Shown piece by piece: positions 1 to 10,482 of a DNA stretch of 64,000 nt; the first letter of the stretch is position 1; each line of letters begins with the position of its first letter. The stretch is from Massariosphaeria phaeospora (lineage: Eukaryota > Ascomycota > Dothideomycetes > Pleosporales), in assembly GCA_011032825.1 (NCBI GenBank), contig JAADJZ010000003.1, positions 496,001 to 560,000 on the forward strand, given 5' to 3'. The notes beneath the pieces were generated by a model that did not search any database, was not told the DNA's origin, and was given only the letters and a program-made list of their open reading frames with translations. A program made the translations under genes and the position numbers.

Positions 1-821
1 GGAAACGCGACGTCCGTCCGACGAGACGACACCATATTCGACGTTGCGGCACCCGCACCCGCACCCCCGAGAGGCTCGAGCAGTTGAACGCAAGCTCAGC
101 ATGCTGTTGTGTTCTGCACACATCTACCACATTTCCAGTACACGACCACCTCTCCGAGACGATCCAGGGCCGCCCCCCTAATGCGCGACGGCTCACAATA
201 CGGCGCAGTCGATGAGGCTACGTCGTTATCCATGGCCTGCAAATACCACTGACAAGCTTTGCATACTCAGATCCGCAAAGCTCCAACGTTCCCATCGATA
301 GTAAGGCCACCCCATCGTCACCATTCTTCTATCCACAGCTTCGCTCCGAGAGCCACGCCTTACAACAACAAACCCCGAAAACCCTGTGTCGACGGCATCT
401 GCCTTGGCAGCTTTGGAAATGCCCAAGTGTATCTCGAATATCACAGGCCTCCAATTCGCAACATCTATCGTCGTAATAAAAGCTCTTCCGAGACAGGCCT
501 GTCCGCAGTTGGGCAGTGCAAAAGCGCCCACGGACGTCCCCCGGGCCATCTAAGAGTCAGGACAGATGCCAGCCATAGTGATGAGCCGACTGCCAGTCAA
601 CGAGAAGCCACACACGCATCACTCGACCAGAGGGCCTAGCGAACACAACACTGCGGTTCTGGCAACACACATCCGGAGAATATCAATTCCAATTTCATTC
701 ACTACAAGCTCCGTCTCTAAGTCCTCGAGACAGTATTTCCACTGCAAATCCACCTGCAATGCTTGCGACCCCACCACAAGTACTCGAAAGAGTTATGTTC
801 GGTGCAGAATCCACATGATCA
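1..821. other. Intergenic, no supported gene
   Basis: Open frames on both strands here overlap one another, have no recognisable domain and show no paired splice sites. Nothing else was identified. The 3' end of the minus-strand phospholipase-like gene lies at the right edge. Confidence 0.5.
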
Positions 822-1424
822 TCACTTGTATTCAGGGTCGACGAATCTGAAATCGTACCCTTCAAAGAGTTTGTCATAGACGTCGTCCAGAAAATAGTCC
901 CAAATATCCTCCACATTCGGGTCGTCGAAATCTGGATAGTCGTTCGCGATTGCCATATAGTTCATTGCCAGGTAATGACAGAGAAGGTAAGTCTTTCGGT
1001 ACCACTTCGCGTCACAGGCGCTCTCCATGTCAACGAGGAACTGCTCGTTGATTGCGTTGATGTTTTTCGGCGTCAGTCGATTCTGCGCCCGGTAGTTGCG
1101 GATACCGAAGGAGAGGCGGTCACAAGCGATTTTGAAGTTGAAGCTTAGTGGATCGTTGGGTGCGTCTCCGCAGCTGTTGGACTCGAAGATAAGGTGATAC
1201 CCGCTGGGCTTATCGGTAATGTTCTGGCGACGGCTAACGAAATCCTCGGTGTTGAGGCTAAAGAGCAGCTCGTCCGTGTATTCTTCTAGGGTTCGGGGTG
1301 GGACCACAACAGACACGTCGTTGGCATCCCACTCAAGCACTTCGCCGACAATTGGGGAAGGCAAGACTGCCGGAACTGCCAGAGCGTAGGGGAGCAAAGA
1401 GAGAAGGAGATTGAGGGCCTTCAT
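822..1424 (-). CDS. Secreted phospholipase A2-like protein lacking the catalytic His-Asp
   Basis: This is a single exon of 200 aa. Residues 1-16 form a clear signal peptide (MKALNLLLSLLPYALA), so the protein should enter the secretory pathway. Residues 83-137 match the short fungal/bacterial secreted phospholipase A2 family: an SCGDAPNDPLSF stretch, then Cys101, then FGIRNYRAQNRLTPKN, and a later ESAC. Four cysteines (85, 101, 137, 149) could form the two disulfides of the fold. In that family the residues after Cys-x-Arg are His-Asp, the catalytic pair. Here they are Leu104-Ser105, while the surrounding motif is well kept. The fold is therefore supported but phospholipase activity is not expected. 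The tail after residue 165 is acidic (DDPNVEDIWDYFLDD). A binding or effector role is possible but unproven. The start was chosen for the signal peptide. Confidence 0.8.
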   Translation of the reverse strand: MKALNLLLSLLPYALAVPAVLPSPIVGEVLEWDANDVSVVVPPRTLEEYTDELLFSLNTEDFVSRRQNITDKPSGYHLIFESNSCGDAPNDPLSFNFKIACDRLSFGIRNYRAQNRLTPKNINAINEQFLVDMESACDAKWYRKTYLLCHYLAMNYMAIANDYPDFDDPNVEDIWDYFLDDVYDKLFEGYDFRFVDPEYK

Positions 1425-3799
1425 GTCGGATTAGATATGCTGATGCTTGATAGAGGATGGGAGAGATGAGTTTGAAGTCGATGCTTGATCGAGGATGGAA
1501 GAGGTGAGAATGGAACTGAGGTAGGTACTCGCGCATGCTTTATATATGCGTCTGAATGTAAGGCTTACCTAGGAATACGCTGTATACCACCAGCACATCT
1601 CATAGCGCAGGCGCTCTTGCAACGTTCACTGACGGAATCCAGAAAGTTACCTAGTTCACATTCTATTGAAAGTCTCACCAAGCGGGGAAAAGTTTACGTT
1701 GGAAACGGGCACTCAGAAGATCTACATCTTCTCAGTGGTGCACCTGGTTACATCACAAAATTTATGGATCCGTTGATGCCGATCAAGCCATACACAAGAC
1801 AGTAGTTCAAAGGCTACGGGTTGGCTCCATCATGGGACTTTGGGTGGAGCACGTCATCCTGTCCTGTTTGGCGTCGAACCCAGGGCATGTCAATTCATGT
1901 CAATCTGTCAGTTTCACCATTCAAGTTGTTGCTGACTATGCTGACTAAAACGCAACAGCTATGATTCGCTAAAGCGGCCAACTGACTTCGACCGATGTAT
2001 ACAACGGTATTTGCTTTCGATAATTGCTATCCATAATTCTATGCGATCCCGAAGTCGAGGGACGGTGCTGTCCTTACCACAACCAGAGATTAGTGGCCAG
2101 TTCCGTCATCGTACAAATCGTACCGCGCGGCATGCAGCAACCGGGTTGGTCAACGTCCATCGCCTGGCCTACAACAAAGGGGCGCTTCTACTTATCCATT
2201 TCTTCGGGATTCTGAAACTCCTCAGTCTCAGCCGACTTATACTGCTGATGCTGATTGGCAACAGCCGGTGATAATCTCAAATGCATTGATACGCAATACA
2301 GCAAGAAACCATCCGTCATCTTCATACCCACCATCAACACAATATCCCAAGGAAGTCAGGAAATCATATAGCGCCGCACAGCCAACGATAGCTAGCACGG
2401 GGATCGGTGCCAGAGGACGCACGACTCATCATCTACAACACATTGACTCCACAGACTTCCGCACGAAATCGAGTCGCGATTCAATCCGGGCGTACCCATG
2501 GGGAGATCGAAGGACAGAACAAATCGTCAATGGGTCTGTACTCGTGCAATAGCGCGGAGAAAGGCGCATCTATCTGCCCTGCATTTCATTCTTCGATCTC
2601 ACATTCCGACGTCCACAATTCTCTCATATCACGCTATATATTCCAACTTGCAATAACCAGAGCTCATATTCGTCCTTCGTTGTCAATCTTTCTTCTTGAT
2701 TGGACAGAGCTTAGAACAGGATGTTCGTGCACGACCCACTTCTCACACCGCTTGTGTGCATTTGCTACAGTGGCTGCATACCAAGATTGGACGTTGACTC
2801 GGGGGCGTAGTTGGAGGGCATCCTACACATCAGAGCTCTCGCAAAATCCCGGAGGTTCATCAGTCTTCTTCCAGTCTCACTCTCAATATCCTTGGCTTCT
2901 CATATTCTTGAGCGCTTTCTCTAAACTCTACGTGAAAGATCATAAATCTATTCAGTCTGCCTACTACTTCTCGTTGGATATAGCCCTATGGTGGGTGAAG
3001 CGTTTGTTGTTCTCGCCACGCGGTACGGACGGTCATTTCTTACAGTGCCTGTCTTTCCTTTTCACAACATTCACAACATAAGACTTCTCTACCTAAGTGT
3101 TGGTTACCGAGACTAATCTAAGTGTTGGTTATCGAGACCTCTCTAGGTGTTGGTCACCAAGATTGCTCTACGTGTTGGTTACTGAATTCAGTCTAGCTCC
3201 TTATTTCCTACGCTACCCCGGCTCGACTTCGGTCCTAACCAATCCGTCAATTTCCTTCCAACCTCTGTGGATATGCGGCTAGGGCCAAGTCGCTGCTGAG
3301 AGATTGATAGAGAGGCCTTTAGGGGGTCTGTGTGGGCCCGTAAGGATGTAAACAACGCTAGAATGTGGCCTGTGAGAGCATGCTGACCGTGTATATAGGC
3401 AGGATGTGGTTTGTAAGAGAGCAATCTACCACTCAGCGTGTGCGGATTGTAAGAAGCGTGACCCCCCCTAGTGGTCTCCCTCACACCCTTTCAAGGTGGC
3501 TGCACCATGAAGTCTCTCCGCAGGGGGGACTGTACACGAGTGGTCTAGTCATTGCTCGCTATGTTGGCTACCGAACAACGTCAAGCGCAACAGCTATGGT
3601 TCCCAACGATTCCAACGCTATAAGTCGGCCCGATACGCCTCGTGAAACTGTTGATAAGCCGTCGTGTATCCTTAATCCGCGAACTTCAACCACCAGCCTA
3701 GATCTTCCGAATCTACATCACCTCTATCCATTTCAAACTCTTGAGGCGCAACGTTACACCCCTTCGTTATTCGTGACGACCTTCGTCAATCTGGTAAAG
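1425..3799. other. Intergenic, about 2.4 kb, no supported gene
   Basis: A 224-codon open frame at 2407-3081 (plus) has no recognisable domain, signal peptide or intron pattern and is not called. A short minus frame at 2237-2422 begins with a hydrophobic stretch but lacks other support. The only structured element is a 25-bp tandem repeat at 3093-3192, listed separately. Confidence 0.45.
3093..3192. repeat. 25-bp imperfect tandem repeat, four copies
   Basis: The core GTGTTGGT recurs at 3097, 3122, 3147 and 3172, exactly 25 bp apart. Each copy begins CTA(A/G/C)GTGTTGG and carries a degenerate CGAGAC-like second half. The period is not a multiple of three, so this is a non-coding minisatellite. 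It ends about 600 bp before the secreted-protein start at 3800. Confidence 0.85.
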
Positions 3800-4906
3800 A
3801 TGAAGCTGCTGGTCCTCAACCCCCTCTCATGGCCTCTCAGCATCCTAGTCTGCTTCACCCTTCTCCAACCCACGATAGCCGACCACAATGTTGGGAGTTC
3901 GTTCATCAGACACAAGCGTTACATCACTACCCCTGCCGCCTCAGCCCGATTTGAACAAGCACATCCAGCTCTTATCCCTCGGGCAGACCCCGTTACAGAC
4001 GAGGTCTGGAATAAGGCTGTTCGTAAAGGCGGCGATCACATCGCAGCAATGCTCAGTGACGACAGTATACAATCCGAGTACTTTGACTACCCTGGTAGGT
4101 AAATTGAATTCTTCTAGTGAGACTACATCTGCCAAATTACTCACATGGACTAAAGGCGATCTCAAGAAGTGGGGTTATGGCTCACTCGAGTATGACGACT
4201 ACTACGATTTCAAATGGTCTATCCCCATCAAGAAGGCGCTAGAAAATATTGGCGTAAGTGCAAAGAAAAAAGATGAAGGCGGACCCAATCGTGCCTGGAA
4301 CTGGGAGCACGAGAGCGAGGTCACTATTGACGGCAAGAAGTACCTGCCGACTGGGGCCACCTTTCTCAACATCTTCAATCCCGAAGACGGCGTTATAATC
4401 GCGTGGGGAAACTATGGTCCAGCTTACAGGGCAAAGAAAAAAGACCCCCCCATCGAATTGCTCCCCAAGCTGCAGAAGTGGAGTGATGTTGCATTCCTCC
4501 AGTGGTATGCCACGAGTGGGAAGGGCGACTCTACCAAGAACATCAGTGAGCTTTTTTCCCCTTTCTACAGGAGCAATCCTTCTCACACGTCCATAATTCT
4601 AACATGATACAAGACTACATTCTACAGACGCCCATCGAAAACGAGGAATCGGTGTCTCTCATCGAGCGCGCCCTCGCCAACACCAAGAAAGAGCTAAAGA
4701 CGTGGCCCGGTGTCGAATTCGACGCGGAGTCGGACGAAGGCAAGGCCATTCTCGGATCGCCGAACGGCAGCGGCATCGGCTTCTTTCTCACGCAGCACAA
4801 GAAGTGGCTTGGCAACAAGATGGTGGTTAAGCTGACGGTCTTCCAGGACGATGGAGTTGCGCCGCGGCCACCTAGTGTTATATTTCACATCGAGGAATCG
4901 TGTTAG
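3800..4906 (+). CDS. Unrecognised secreted protein, 325 aa, three exons
   Basis: The model joins 3800-4094, 4156-4545 and 4614-4906 (325 aa). Intron 1 (61 nt) runs GTAGGT to TAAAG with a TTACTCAC branch-like site. Intron 2 (68 nt) runs GTGAGC to TACAAG with CTAAC 11 nt before its end. Both join frames exactly. The first 28 residues are a signal peptide (MKLLVLNPLSWPLSILVCF and following), which is why this ATG was preferred to in-frame ATGs upstream. An HKR motif about 15 residues later could be a Kex2-type processing site. The mature protein is rich in Trp, Tyr and Lys, with blocks such as RAWNWEHESEV and GVIIAWGNYGPAY. Cysteines are almost absent apart from the last residue. I recognise no family. 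It could be an effector-like protein or a surface enzyme. Confidence 0.75.
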
Positions 4907-5177
4907 TAGGCAGACAAGGGCGTGAAGATATCTAGCTAGCTCAGTCTTAAACTAGATGGTCGCTGCTCAATCTGCCTTCACTGCTTCACGTGACCGCCAT
5001 GCTCGATAGGTCGATCCAGCACTGAATATTCGCTCTTTGGCCGCACACATCCTCACAACACATCCACATACCATACACCATCGCCATCACCATCACCACT
5101 ATACCGCACCGCATCGCACCGCACCGCGCCTTCAGTCCTTCAAGCCTCTCGCCAAAACCACCGCACCGCGCACCACC

Positions 5178-5348
5178 ATGGCAATCCAAGCCATCTTCAA
5201 GAAAATCTTCGCCTGCTTCCTCTCCCGTGACCACGAGCCGCCCGCGCCGCCACCAACCCCCATCATCGTTGTGACGGCACCGAGTTCAAGTGTGTCGGAC
5301 AGAGAGACCATCCAAGGGGATCGCGTTCCGCGGGCCTTTTGGCCTTGA
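5178..5348 (+). CDS. Small basic/proline-rich protein, 56 aa
   Basis: This is a single exon with a strong start context (CACCACCATGG). The N-terminus is basic and amphipathic (MAIQAIFKKIFACFLSRD). It is followed by a proline run and the motif PTPIIVVTAP at residues 26-35. The next small gene, at 5863, carries the related motif PLPIIMITAP, so the two may be diverged tandem copies. I know of no function. The reading frame is short and could also be the first exon of a longer gene. Confidence 0.45.
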   Translation: MAIQAIFKKIFACFLSRDHEPPAPPPTPIIVVTAPSSSVSDRETIQGDRVPRAFWP

Positions 5349-5862
5349 GCGATCTTGTCGTTGGGCAGGAGGGCCCGTATGCAGGTGTTCTACAAGAGGT
5401 TCCGACTTAGGGGCGCCTGACGCATACATTTGGGGTAGGGGGAGGAGTTGAGTAGGTTTGGATGACGAAAAGACTTGGGGGAGAGGGAAGGATTGGATAT
5501 GCCGGTTAGGCGTATCGGGGCGTGGAGGTGACGAGGAGGTAAAATGTGACAAATTGACGTGTGTGGTTCTTGTACTGCTGCGCTGTGTCTGGCTAGAGCT
5601 TGGTAAGGTCACACTGATACAGGGCACCGTTTGGGATCCTAGCAGACGTCCTAAGACGGCATAGAAGCTAGTTCGCAGCACATGGCGAACTAGACAGAAC
5701 ACCATCCTGCAGCCACAAATCTCAATACCCAAGTGAACGAATAACGCGTTACGCCAGGAGCGTCTTTAGCACCAGCGTACATTGTACGCTCATACTGCAC
5801 CAACACACTCTCTACTTATACCCTTCCCAACCTCTTTCCTCCCACCACAACTTCGAACTACC
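5349..5862. other. Intergenic, 514 bp
   Basis: Nothing recognisable was seen apart from leader sequence for the gene at 5863, with CT-rich and CCAACC stretches before the start. Confidence 0.4.
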
Positions 5863-6393
5863 ATGGCCCGATCTCTACGCAGCAACTTCCGTTCTCTACG
5901 GCTTACACAGCGCGCCCCCTCCCGAGCAATGCCCGAGCCAACTAACCCACCCGCAGCTCCACTCCCCATCATCATGATCACTGCGCCCCGAGACGAAGAC
6001 CCTGCGCCCTACAGGCCCCCCCGAATCGACGACAGGCTACTTTGCCCCGCAGACGCGCGTCGGAGGTCTCATGGGATTCGTGCGCGGCTCTTCTCGAGCC
6101 CAGGTGATGATGAAGGTGACGGCGAAGACGAAGACAGTGAGCACTGCGACGCTGCCAACGACGACAACACTAACACGCCCAGCAAATCCACCCAGTCCAC
6201 ACCCGACCCCGTCCCCTACTGCAAGCAGGGAAAGCAAACGCGGCCGAAGGGCCTGGTGTGCATGTTTCGGTGGTTTCGGTGGGAGCATCTGCTGGATAAG
6301 ATTGGGGCGAAGGAGGTGGAGAGGGGCAGGTATGTTGAAGTAAGAAGTCGGGATGCGGTAGAAGTCAAGACGAGGGAAGTGGATGGGAGTTGA
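5863..6393 (+). CDS. Small basic and acidic low-complexity protein, 176 aa
   Basis: This is a single exon with start context CTACCATGG. The first 22 residues are strongly basic (MARSLRSNFRSLRLTQR), followed by a proline-rich stretch with PLPIIMITAP at residues 33-42, shared with the small gene at 5178. A central acidic run (GDDEGDGEDEDSE) and Ser/Thr/Pro linker lead to a basic C-terminus with Trp-rich CMFRWFRWEHLLDKIG. No domain is recognised. The basic N-terminus could be a weak mitochondrial or nuclear signal. An unseen intron near the acidic run cannot be excluded. Confidence 0.5.
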   Translation: MARSLRSNFRSLRLTQRAPSRAMPEPTNPPAAPLPIIMITAPRDEDPAPYRPPRIDDRLLCPADARRRSHGIRARLFSSPGDDEGDGEDEDSEHCDAANDDNTNTPSKSTQSTPDPVPYCKQGKQTRPKGLVCMFRWFRWEHLLDKIGAKEVERGRYVEVRSRDAVEVKTREVDGS

Positions 6394-6965
6394 GAATAGC
6401 GGCTGCGGCCTCGTGGACTCCATATCTTTTGGACTGGTATCGTATCTAGGAGTCTTTGATTGCGGATACAGGATAGCTTACGGGATGGGAAAGGCCTGCT
6501 GCGTTGATATTTAGCATGTGTATCCGATTGACGAAACGCGACGGCTCTCTATACTTACTGATCTTTCTATTGATACATTTTTCGAACTTGATGTACTCGC
6601 TTTACGGACCTCGGACAGTGATTCCTTCAAGATTAGAACTTCATACATTCTTACTCTTTTTAGAGCTCGACTGGGCCAAAGCTAGGCAATCTCGCTAATG
6701 ATACTATGTCTCACTAATAGTCGACATTCTCCTAAAAGCAAACTTATTAATGGACGTTGTAAAGGGAATCCAGCTACTCGAATTGCTGTCGAAAAATTGG
6801 GAAAGTTCCTACACAATACAGTTAGCTTCTTAGTTCTTCCTATCGTAGCTTAACAATGCATACTCCGTTACCCCTATATTTGAACCACCTCCTCACCTCC
6901 TTCTCCCATCCCATCCCATCCCATACCCACTACGAGACGCCCCCCGCCTCCTCGCCGCCACCAAC
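6394..6965. other. AT-rich intergenic, about 570 bp
   Basis: This stretch is AT-richer than its surroundings and has no supported gene. CT/CCCATCC repeats just before 6966 look like leader sequence of the next gene. Confidence 0.4.
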
Positions 6966-7307
6966 ATGTCTCTCCTGAGTACCCCCGCCAGCAGCTCCAC
7001 CTCCTCTCCCAACACGCTCGCCACCAAACTCAAAGCCCTCTTCCCGCGCAAGCCCCAGTCCCCAGCTGTGCCCACGCTGCCCTCGCCAGCCTTCTCGGCC
7101 TTTGTCGAAGACACCAGTGACGTGCTCCTATCGTCGTGTGATGCTTCCGAGACCGTTGTGCCTTTTGAATCGTGTGAAGGTTCGTTTGTACGTGAAGTGG
7201 CCGGCGCAAAGACGCCGCTGTTGAAGCCCTTGTATAATAGTATGATGGGTGATATTTCGGTGTTGGATTTGGGGGCGCCGGCGCTTGGGTACGGGGAGGC
7301 AGTCTGA
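6966..7307 (+). CDS. Small Ser/Pro-rich protein, 113 aa
   Basis: This is a single exon with start context CCAACATGT. The N-terminal third is Ser/Thr-rich with a basic patch (LATKLKALFPRKPQ). The rest is mildly acidic and ends in a Gly/Ala/Leu-rich tail. It has no signal peptide, membrane segment or cysteine pattern. It lies third in a row of small plus-strand genes and has a similar basic N-terminus, but lacks the PIIxxTAP motif of the other two. Its function is unknown. Confidence 0.5.
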   Translation: MSLLSTPASSSTSSPNTLATKLKALFPRKPQSPAVPTLPSPAFSAFVEDTSDVLLSSCDASETVVPFESCEGSFVREVAGAKTPLLKPLYNSMMGDISVLDLGAPALGYGEAV

Positions 7308-8421
7308 AACAATAGGTTTAGTCAGTAGATCACAGGGAATGCAGCTCCGGTAGCTGTATATAATATAAACTGTTGTTAGGATGATTTAGCGGTTTCGGTT
7401 CTAGTTTCGAGTAAACTGTGTGTTTTCCGGATGTATACGACGAACTGTAAATGCTGTATGTCGTATATAGCGTTGGTACAGGAGCAACTGTACGTACGGT
7501 CAGAACTGTTAACCAAGTGAGTACTTACAGCCCAGAGCTGCGCCCAGTCTGTGACATCATGTCCTCACCACATTGTGCACCCACAATTCCTTATCCACTT
7601 CATACTAGCACAACATCCGTCGCCGCTCCAGGTTCTCCTCCTTCCAAATATATACCCACACCTCCTAAGGTGCGTCCCTGGGTGGAGAGACAACAGGTTC
7701 ACGGTTCGGACACCCGGAGATGCTTCTTCTCAGACTTGTCGAGATATAGCTAACACACGATAGTTCTCCAGCTTCTGTTCTTTAGGTCGACTTACGTCCG
7801 AGACAGATCGCCGTGGTGTTGGCCAGGCTATTAGCTATTTCGTCAACGTCTTCAATCAACTCCCAAGCGACTACCCGTTGTTCATTCATAGCGTTGACTG
7901 CTTCTCAAGAATTCAGAGAGTCAGGCAACATGTGCGATAAAGCAAGATAACATCTTGAAGGCTTAAAAGCTTTTTGACATGGCAGCGTTTATACCTGAAG
8001 CTCCGTTGTAGGGATGAGGAGATTCTTTCAGAGAGAACTGAACTGGCGGGGTGCGCTAGCGTGGCTTGGCATGTACCAGTAGGCATTAGCGCCCTTATCG
8101 CCTGATGTATCCTATCGTAAAGGATACGGCGCTATGCCAGTCTCGTATGCCTCTCAAAATAGGCGTGGCGCATGCTGATAGCTTTCTAGAAGCATCTACG
8201 TCGGGCTGTCGTCGCTGCGTTGCGTTGCATTCCGGCCTGCAATCCTTGCACGAAACAGCACGCGCTGCACAGACATCCTAATATGCTCTTACAGTAAACT
8301 ACGGCCTGCGAAACGCGCTCTCTGCAGCATAGATCGCATGCTTAAGCAAGAACTGCTTCTCGATTTGCAGCATGGTGGCTGTCGCGCGATGATACGTTGT
8401 CAGCCTTGCCTGGCCAGCCTT
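7308..8421. other. Intergenic, 1.1 kb, with the left copy of an inverted repeat
   Basis: No gene is supported. The right part, from about 8076, is related in reverse orientation to sequence at about 13950-14075 (core 8156-8197). Just inside it lies the TA target site of the pogo-type element. Confidence 0.5.
8156..8197 (-). repeat. Left copy of a diverged inverted repeat
   Basis: Read on the minus strand, these 42 bases match 13950-13991 at 36 positions. All six differences are transitions. Weaker similarity continues outward for about 80 bp, including shared GGCATAGCGC and GCGCTAATGC blocks. Confidence 0.75.
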
Positions 8422-8422
8422 A

Positions 8423-8472
8423 CCGTGTCCGTGCACCCAATGCACGGATTCAGCCAATGCACGCCGAACACC
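8423..8472 (+). repeat. Left terminal inverted repeat, 50 bp
   Basis: This is the perfect reverse complement of 10483-10532. It contains two GTGCAC/ATGCAC sub-motifs that could be transposase binding sites. Confidence 0.95.
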
Positions 8473-8520
8473 AAACACGTCAAAACCCCCTAATCTTCAA
8501 CACGCGACAACTCCACCACT

Positions 8521-10380
8521 ATGGACCCTATTCAGGCTGCAATTGATGAAATCGAATCGCGAGAGCCAGGAGAAGATTTCTCATATACAGAAATTGCTAC
8601 TAGACGTGGTGTCGATCGCAGTACACTATCGCGAAGACACCGAGGTGTTACAGCGTCGCGTGCAGCCACTGCAAACAATCAACAAAAGCTCAACCCACAG
8701 CAAGAGCAGGAGCTTGTGCGATATATCAAACGACTTACAGAGAGACATATACCTCCTACAAGAGAGATGATACAAAATTTTGCATCAACAATAGCTAAGG
8801 AGCTAGTCAGCGAGAGCTGGGTTACCCGCTTTATCAACCGACACAGCATTCATCTCATATCACAATGGACAGTTGGCATGGACAGCAATCGCCACAAAGC
8901 TGATTCAGAGGATAAATATCGCCTCTACTTTCATCTTCTACACAGCAAGATTGAGCAATATCAGATAGATCCTCGTCATACCTACAATATGGACGAGAAA
9001 GGCTTCCTAATCGGCATTATTGGTAGATCAAAGAGGATATTTAGTAGACGAATGTGGGAGAAGAAGGAGGTTAGGGCATCAATCCAAGATGGAAATCGTG
9101 CATGGATTACGCTCCTAGCATGTATATGCGCTGATGGATCTGCTCTGCCTCCAAGCCTTATCTATGAGGCTGCCAACAAAGGCATTCAATCAAGCTGGGT
9201 AGACGATATCCAGGCAGGAGAACACCCAGTATTTATCACCTCATCACCCTCTGGCTGGACGAACAACGATATTGGACTTGCCTGGCTTGAGCAGGTGTTT
9301 GATCGCTGTACAAGAGAGAAGACCCGACGATCCTATCGACTCCTGATCCTGGATGGCCACGGATCCCATATCACTATGGATTTTATCGACTACTGTGATC
9401 AGAACAAGATTCTCCTTGCTATTCTACCTCCTCATTCGACTCATACGCTTCAGCCACTCGATGTAGCAATGTTCAAGCCTCTATCAACAGCCTACTCAGC
9501 AAAGCTATCAGAATACCTTCATAGAAGCCAGGGCCTGGCTTCTATCACTAAAGGCGACTTCTTTCCTCTATTCTGGAATGCGTGGAAGGCCTCCTTCAAG
9601 GAATCAACTATTCTTAGCTCTTTTAAAGCTACAGGCATATCACTACCTAATCCTAAGCCTATCCTTGATAGGTTCACGCAGGATGAAGAATTAGGCAATA
9701 GCTCCTCATCAGGGCTCAGCGATCATGACTGGAGAAAGATAGATAGGCTTGTACGATTAGCAGTGAAGGATCAGGGTAGTCAAGATACACAGAAGCTTCG
9801 CCGATCGCTCCACTACCTATCTGTTCAGAATGAGCTACTTAAGCATGAGATGGATGGAATTAAGCAGGCGCTATCTATCAAGGAGAAGCGCAAGAAGAAG
9901 GGCAAAGCTCTAGATCTCCAACAGCGCCAGGAATATCATGGTGGAGCAGTCTTCTGGTTACCAAGGAAGATAAGGGAGGCACGTGTTCGTCAATCTGTTA
10001 GAGAGCAAGAGGAGAAAGAGCAGCAGCTTCAAAAAGCAGAGACAGCAGAGCTGAATAAGGCAGCTAAGCTATACAAGGAGAAAATTGCAGAGGAGAAGCG
10101 TATAGCGCGGGAGGCAGCTAAGGTAGCTAGAGAGAGAGAGAAGGCAGAAAAGGCAGCAGAGCGCGCTCGCCAGAAGGAGGCTCGCGACGCTACAAAAGCT
10201 CTAAAATCTTTACAAAAGGGTAAAAGAAAGGCTCCGCAGCTATCTCTACAGAGCAAAAAGCGTTACAAACGCAGCGTTGATACTAGAGATGCTGCGGAGG
10301 CCTTAGAGGGCGTATCTGCTGCCCCAGCTATTCTAACGCGTAGCGGCCGCAACGTCAAGCTTCCAGATAAATATAAGTAG
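8521..10380 (+). CDS. Pogo/Fot1-type DDE transposase, 619 aa
   Basis: This is a single intact exon of 619 aa. The N-terminus (about 1-60) is a psq-type helix-turn-helix (FSYTEIATRRGVDRSTLSRR). A CENP-B-type DNA-binding region follows to about residue 125. The DDE catalytic core shows Asp158 in NMDEKGF, Asp278 in LILDGHGSH and Asp314 in LQPLDVAMFKPL. The last two are separated by 35 residues (DD35D), as in fungal Fot1/pogo elements. After residue 500 there is a long charged coiled coil (EKAEKAAERARQKEARDATK) and a lysine-rich nuclear-localisation-like tail. It should excise and reinsert the element at TA sites. All catalytic residues are present and there is no stop or frameshift, so the gene shows no sign of RIP damage. 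Confidence 0.95.
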   Translation: MDPIQAAIDEIESREPGEDFSYTEIATRRGVDRSTLSRRHRGVTASRAATANNQQKLNPQQEQELVRYIKRLTERHIPPTREMIQNFASTIAKELVSESWVTRFINRHSIHLISQWTVGMDSNRHKADSEDKYRLYFHLLHSKIEQYQIDPRHTYNMDEKGFLIGIIGRSKRIFSRRMWEKKEVRASIQDGNRAWITLLACICADGSALPPSLIYEAANKGIQSSWVDDIQAGEHPVFITSSPSGWTNNDIGLAWLEQVFDRCTREKTRRSYRLLILDGHGSHITMDFIDYCDQNKILLAILPPHSTHTLQPLDVAMFKPLSTAYSAKLSEYLHRSQGLASITKGDFFPLFWNAWKASFKESTILSSFKATGISLPNPKPILDRFTQDEELGNSSSSGLSDHDWRKIDRLVRLAVKDQGSQDTQKLRRSLHYLSVQNELLKHEMDGIKQALSIKEKRKKKGKALDLQQRQEYHGGAVFWLPRKIREARVRQSVREQEEKEQQLQKAETAELNKAAKLYKEKIAEEKRIAREAAKVAREREKAEKAAERARQKEARDATKALKSLQKGKRKAPQLSLQSKKRYKRSVDTRDAAEALEGVSAAPAILTRSGRNVKLPDKYK

Positions 10381-10482
10381 CACAAGTTGATCGCAAGTAT
10401 CAATATAGTACTCTACTAGAATATCTCGTGATAATATTAATTGTGGGTGGCTCTACAGCCTTATTTCTAATAGAGCGTTTAT

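Noticed and set aside
2407..3081. 224-codon open frame on the plus strand
   Set aside because: It has no domain, signal peptide or intron logic, and its composition resembles surrounding non-coding DNA.
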